A stretch of 64,000 nt of DNA from Asterias amurensis (lineage: Eukaryota; Echinodermata; Asteroidea; Forcipulatida; Asteriidae): NCBI RefSeq assembly GCF_032118995.1, contig NC_092653.1, forward strand, positions 23,331,202-23,395,201, written 5' to 3'. The position numbers were made by a program, and so were the translations under genes. Below, piece by piece: positions 58,566 through 64,000 of the stretch (position 1 is the stretch's first letter; each line of letters starts with the position of its first letter). The notes below the pieces were generated by a model. The model ran no database searches. It was not told the origin of the DNA and saw nothing but the letters and a program-made list of their open reading frames with translations.

Positions 58566-59615
58566 ACAAAAAAAAAAATAGTGTTAAAACAAAATTAAAT
58601 GTTAGACAAACATACTTTTTAAAATGGTAATTTGATCATCAGTTAATCTAGAATCTTTTCCGTTTCATAAGAAAAAAACCCAAAGCAAGTCCTTCATGTT
58701 CGAAAATGTTTAATGTTGCTTATTTGTGTGGGGGTGGGGGATTTCAAAAGGTAAAGGCTGTCATTATGTTGAAATGACAAGTTCTGTTATTACAAAGCCC
58801 AGGGCGATCATTCCTCACAGTAACTGCTTCTTGAAATTCAATCTCTGAATAATTTATATCTAAAGAAAGGTCGCTCATTTTTTACCATTTATTCTTCTTT
58901 CAAGACAGTATGTAAAAATTTATAATTTATGACACATTAGAGAAAACATATTCAGTGTTTTCCCAATGGGTGGATGTTTTGATGGAGGGCTGTTGTTCGC
59001 TGGTTGTCATAGTTCCATTGAATACACTTCAATATTAAAATGAAAATTCCATCAAAAAAATATAATCAATCAAAATTTCATTCACTGTTAAACTTGCATT
59101 TAATTTTTTTTTTGAATGAAACTTTGATTGTGGACACTATAGTGCTTCTGTACTCAAACCCTTCCCTGTATATGTAAACACACACTAAGCATTTTTCAAA
59201 GTATTAAAAGCCATTGGTTTTCAGTCAGTGTATAGAATATTGAAAACTCAAATTTTGAGGCCATTTATGTGCACTGTGCACCTTCCCTTAGTCCGCGATT
59301 TCATTCCTGTTTCTACACAATGTATACTAACCCAGATAAATACAAAAATTTCCTTTAAAAGGGAGGGCGTGGATATTACAGTTTTAGAAACCAGACAGGA
59401 AAAATAAATACATTACTAGGGTGTACAAGGCCCTTATTTAAAAAAAAATCAAAAGAGATTGTGTAAAACATGAAATAACATGATATTACCAACAAACAAA
59501 ACAGCAAATTACTTCTTTGAACCAATCTCACTAACTTGTGGCTCCCAGTAAATAAATTGTATAAGGTTTATGTTACAAACCCCTATGTAAAATTTTCTAG
59601 AGAAAAATGAGCTCT

Positions 59616-59850
59616 CTAATGACATTCTCTTACAGTGTGAACGTTTAAAGAGCTTGGCAATGAATAGGAGGCGAAAAGGGCACAAGTCTCACGCGCGAGA
59701 CACGCCGTTCCTCTTGACGAGCGTAAAGCATGCCCCTTGGCGCTAGCTATCTTGGCTTGTCCGATACCTTCGTCGCGGACACTCTCTCCTCTATCCAGAA
59801 GGGACACACTCACTGCGGGATAAAAGATCCATGATGATCTTTTACTTGAT
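59616..59850. other. GC-richer block with small palindromes
   Basis: This block stands out from the AT-rich surroundings. It contains GTCTC-ACGCGC-GAGAC (about 59685-59700) and TAAAAGATC-CATGAT-GATCTTTTA (about 59820-59844), both perfect short inverted repeats, plus several CpG-rich stretches. A 65-codon open frame on the minus strand has no recognisable motif. It could be a conserved regulatory element or an old insertion. Confidence 0.3.
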
Positions 59851-61149
59851 CCTCCGCATAGGAAATCAAATCAGTCCAAATTGCTGTGGGTTCTCCAGAG
59901 AATAGCCAAGAACATTTTTCAGGTATCGCATGACAGATTTTTTCCCCCTCTCTCCTTTACTTTGGAGGCTCAAGAAGTTTTTTGTAGTAATCACAGAGAT
60001 ATGACTGCTTAGAGATATGATAGCTTCTTGATTGGCGCAATGCAAGCTGTTTACAGGGCTGTGCCAAGGCATGTGGAGTGGTGGAATTTCTGGTGCACTC
60101 GATACATCTGTGTCCATAATAATACTTAGGGAAGATGGAACGGAAATTAAGACACCATTCAAGAACATGAATCTGATTGATTTTATCATGTACAATACAT
60201 TAGTAAGAGCTGACATGTAAGATCAGGCATGAAATTATTCCTACTTAAGTCTGATTTCTGAATTTTTAGCCCTTAAAAAAATCTGAAAAACGTAAACAAA
60301 TAGCCTGCAAAGTCTATTAAAGCCTATAGGCCTACCACATGTACACTGTACAAGTACATTTTGTACATCGGGCCTTGTACTTGATGACATTTCCAATCAT
60401 TTTCAAAGGGCTTAATATCATTATCATGTATGTAATAGGAACCCTATAACTCCATGATTGGAAAACTTTAAACAGTGTTGGAAAGAAAAACTTGAAAGCC
60501 CTTATTTTCACACTCAATGGATTTCTAGGGAGGTTCAAAAGAAAATTTGTGTCCTTTCTGTGCGACACTTGAATTGCTAACACACTTGAAAACTACAGGG
60601 AAAAAGCTATTTTCCAGGAAATTGTTACTCCGAGTAGCACTCATACACTGAGATTTAGTCATACTGAGTGCGCATTTCCCTCAAGGAAAATTTATTTAAA
60701 ATGTGACATGATCAATGGGATTGCGATGGAGTTATTTATTTCCTGAGAATTTGCTCTGTAGTGAGAAAAAAAGATCTGACATCAGATTTGGTTTTTGCCA
60801 CTAGATTAGGCCTATATCCGATCCAAAATAACCCCAAAGTTTTCATGTAAATGTTTTCCCGGGAAAGATTTCTCGTGAAGACTGTGGAGATGGCCTTTTC
60901 GAAAACAGTGATGCGCATTTTGGGAAGATATGGCATGTAGGGCCTATTTTATGCACAGTCCACAGTCTGTTCCAAACAGATTCCATCAGGTGCAGTAATT
61001 GATACATGAACAAAGAAATACTTTCTCATCATAAGATTTCATCTGGACCATTAACCAAAGAGCGAAATAGAAATCTCATTGATTGGTAAAACCAATATCG
61101 GAACAATTAGCTTTATTTAAGGGAAACCATATCTACCTTAGGGAGTACG

Positions 61150-61740
61150 GTGAGCGAAACTGAAATAATCCACAATGAATTATTTTGCACCTGCTATATA
61201 AATTGAGAATGGCCCCCTTGTTGTTTGACCTCCTTGTGCCAATCTGGCACAGACAGGTAGCCTGTCAAAGCCCCACCAAAAGGTCACTAATCACCTGTTA
61301 TAACATTTATCCCCAGTCTCACCACCTTACGCCATCCCAATCCAGCCACCTCCTCCCCTGGAGCAGGCACAGCGACATCCACACCATCCCCATGCATTCT
61401 TTGACTTGTAAATAGGCATCACACCATCACACCAACCCCCTAAGTGGGTCTCAGATCAATGGTCCTGGGACACTTGGGGTTTAGTTGGCCTAAATGCTCT
61501 GACATCCCAGTCATGAATTTTCAGTCGGGGAGAAGCTGAGGGTATCACTTTACGGCAATCCAAGTCGGGCTTTTGGCCCTGGTGTAATGGCTCCAGATGC
61601 TTGAGTTTGTCTTGAAGAGGCTGATCACGTTACCTGTGCCAAGCACCTGGATAGGCTGGGGGGTGACAAGGACGTGCATACTGGCCCAAATCTAGGCCAA
61701 TTAACCCTTGGTCTCCTTGGGCTGATGGGGAACAGGGTGA
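61150..61740. other. GC-richer unique block in the long intron
   Basis: The composition is mixed and non-repetitive. It includes the palindrome GTGCCAATCTGGCAC (NFI-like), TATAAATTGAGAATGGCCCC near 61196 and many TGACC/GGTCA-type half sites. It looks like regulatory rather than degraded transposon DNA, but no gene frame is present. Confidence 0.25.
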
Positions 61741-62184
61741 TTTGTGACAGGAAATTTTGCATTTTTTCCCATTTTTATTACCTGGCTTTAATATTGTGAT
61801 GAAGGAAAAAACGTTTGAGTCAACACAGAAGCATGGGATGAGGATTCTGTTGTTTGGATGCGTAGTTTGATTTCATCATAGTGCCTCCATCCATGGTTTC
61901 ATGGACTAAGACAAGATAGTATCATGTTCATCTGCAGTACATTGTAAATTAGTCTGGCGCCCACTTGATACTTAATATTAGTAACACCAGTGTTTCTAGA
62001 TTGTGTACTTGAAAGGTCACTTGTCGGTGTAGAGTGAAGTATAGGTCACGTACAGTTTAAATCAGTAAAATAGAAACTTTACATTTTCAAAGCAAGAAAA
62101 CATCAGGTGTAGTCTAAAGATAGGAAACAAATTTTATGGCTCACTGTTGAGCACACTTATGTTACAGTGTTTGCTTAACCAGTC

Positions 62185-62345
62185 ATGGTAATTCGTTGAG
62201 GCATTGCCTTCATTGCCCCTGGTCATTTGCCTTGATGCCCCTTAATGCTTTAATAGAAATTTACAGTTTAGTCAAAGAGGTGCCCTTTGCCAAGAACAAA
62301 CGCCTTGGTGCCCTTGCCCTTTCAAAAACAAAGCGCCAGGCCTGG
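62185..62345. repeat. Family D MITE fragment
   Basis: GAGGCATTGCCTTCATTGCC, CCCTGGTCATTTGCCTTGAT, CCCTTTCAAAAACAAAGCG and a terminal CCAGGCCTGG match the copy at 57735-57910. Confidence 0.6.
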
Positions 62346-62518
62346 CTGAACTTCCAACTTGTTAAAAGTAACAAAACATTGTCACTGTATTTCACTTGAA
62401 CAACAAATCCATCCACATTTAGTGAGGTGACTGCGGGTACCAACAACAACTCTGACTGCAGTATTTGCGACCCAACACCAACCCTCAGAAATCTGAGAAA
62501 CGATTCATTCATTAATCA

Positions 62519-62664
62519 TTTCGTTTCTCAGAATCAAACATTTTCGGGTGAAAAAGTATGTTACCTATCTCAAAAAAGTTTATACTATTAACAGCTGCAG
62601 TGCTTCTCACCAAGTAAGTTTTTATTGTCATTAATTTGTTGAGTACTTACCAATCTACGACCCT
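62519..62664. repeat. Highly diverged family B right end
   Basis: TTTATACTATTAACAGCTGC, CACCAAGTAAGTTTTTATT and GTTGAGTACTTACCAAT follow the order of the family B right third but with many changes; the terminal TTAA is not preserved. Confidence 0.4.
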
Positions 62665-63114
62665 ACCTATAAGTTGGTCTTACTCCTTTAGAACTTTTTA
62701 TATTGAACACCTGTGTGTCCAAACAGTTTTAAAGTTAAACTAGTTTGCCGATCAGGTTTTAGCCCCCAAAAGTTAGACCTTCAAGTTGGAGGATTTATCT
62801 CTAAACCACTTGAGTTTTATCTAATAATATTGCAGTTTCAGACAATAAAAAATCGGCCACATGGGGTCTAAGTTAAGCAGATGGATAGGTTTTAGCTGAA
62901 GATAAACCAGGTTTAACTGTCCATGAGGTCAAGCTGTTTGAACTCAAGGTTAACAAAATAAAAATTAAACTGTAGAAGTTGAAAAGAAAAGTGAACTTCT
63001 TAGGTTCTTAGGTTTAGTACGCTGTCTAAATGTAGCTTTATTTTGGATATTGTATGAAACTCCATATTTTCAGTTTATTGTTGAGGGCAGGGAGCAATGA
63101 AGTTGATATTATTA

Positions 63115-63272
63115 TGTTCAGGTCTTACATGTATGTCATACTTGAGTCTTGTACTGGACAGTGAGTTAGTATTTTTGTTAGTAAAGGGCACCTCTATGAA
63201 TACTAAGTTTCTGCTGGAATATTTCAAGGGGCACCAAGGCATTGACCAGGGGCATGGAGGCAATTCTCCCAT
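63115..63272. repeat. Family D MITE, inverted copy
   Basis: TTAGTAAAGGGCACCTCTATG, AAGGGGCACCAAGGCATTGA and CAGGGGCATGGAGGCAATTC are the inverse of the family D interior. No gene is seen in the flanking 63273-64000. Confidence 0.55.
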
Positions 63273-64000
63273 AACAGTGGTCCACTGGCCAAATGCGTGT
63301 TAAAATGTCCAATAATTAGTCAGGAATCTGTCCAGCTGGCAACTTTAACAGCAATGTTGAAATAAACCCCAAAATATAGACCACTGAGGGAGACTGGGGG
63401 ACTAGTGAAATAACAAGCTAACTGGTCCTGCTGGCTTATCACTGAAAAAGCTTTAACGGCTAAACCCTGTCCTGTATTTTGCAAGTTGATCTGTACTATT
63501 GTAGCCACACCCACTCGATGCAAACACTTTTGAATATTTACAGTAGCCTTTTAGAATTGTCCAACAAAACTAGCGCAACTCATACTCATCATGTTCAATA
63601 CCACAGCTTTAGCATAAGATCTTGATGCGATTGGCCCTTGAACAAAGTATTATATCAAATTCCACTTACTCAACACCTGTATACTGTAACAGGACAGTGT
63701 GCTAATTTTGTCTCGTCCTGACAAGCCGAGGGAAAGTGCACAGGAACCATCGGTATAATTTACACATCTAATAACACTCGAGTAGGGGAAATCAGGATAC
63801 AAATTAATGCAAGAATATTTCCTGTGTTGAAAGGGAGAGAGGATCTTCAGCAGATAGTGTTTATAACACCCAATGCAACTCAATAGACTAGGCACTATAG
63901 GACGTTCACCCGAACTATTTCAAGCATGCTTTGATTCTTTGACTGTTTTTAATAGTGAGAAGTTGAATGGCTTTATAGGCTTGACATTGATTGTGTCCAA

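Larger units (their letters stand above)
51533..64000 (+). other. Long intron (or 3' UTR) of the large-exon gene
   Basis: No further coding exon could be supported in 12.5 kb on either strand; all open frames are short and of non-coding composition. The first 3.5 kb (51600-55100) is AT-rich and nearly free of the repeats seen elsewhere, including an imperfect duplication of about 150 bp (about 52345-52480 and 52505-52620). If the GTAAGG donor is false, this part would be 3' UTR. The remainder carries repeats (listed separately) and two GC-richer blocks at 59616-59850 and 61150-61740. Confidence 0.5.

Overview
This is intron-rich metazoan DNA, most likely from an echinoderm (a sea star or sea cucumber is my guess; the class is not settled). 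The orthologues match vertebrate genes closely, introns are moderate in size, and the intergenic and intronic DNA is AT-rich and full of short palindromic MITEs, tRNA-derived SINE pieces and Penelope-like ends. No rRNA, CRISPR, bacterial operon or complete autonomous transposon was seen.

Layout from left to right. (1) 669-5360, minus: RS-dipeptide-rich exons followed in phase by a large BEN-domain exon, probably one gene. (2) 5858-8716, plus: CCDC86, four exons, complete. (3) 10831-27646, minus: UBE3B, a HECT ubiquitin ligase. All 27 coding exons were placed, every splice phase agrees, and the product is 1081 aa. (4) 28613-36636, plus: AKAP10 (D-AKAP2), 12 exons, 674 aa. (5) 40256-41763, minus: TUBD1 (delta-tubulin), two coding exons, 456 aa, with a likely 5' UTR intron. 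(6) 47632-51532, plus: a very large Q/S/N-rich first coding exon of an unrecognised, probably chromatin-associated gene. The last 12.5 kb looks like its intron or its 3' UTR.

Genes alternate strictly in strand (-,+,-,+,-,+). This gives three head-to-head pairs with shared 5' regions: RS/BEN with CCDC86 (about 0.5 kb), UBE3B with AKAP10 (about 1 kb), and TUBD1 with the large-exon gene (about 5 kb). The products are mostly housekeeping: nucleolar/ribosome biogenesis (CCDC86), ubiquitin transfer (UBE3B), PKA anchoring (AKAP10), centriole/basal body (TUBD1) and chromatin or RNA factors (RS/BEN, large-exon gene). They do not form one pathway.

The repeats are the other main content: a 279-bp MITE present twice, a TTAA-ended 400-bp MITE present about six times, a 390-bp almost perfect palindrome, a 24-bp minisatellite and a 92-bp satellite inside UBE3B introns, and four Penelope-like ends carrying a hammerhead-ribozyme-like core. 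I found no clear new biological system. The points most worth checking are the RS+BEN fusion, the hammerhead-like motifs and the identity of the 1300-aa exon.
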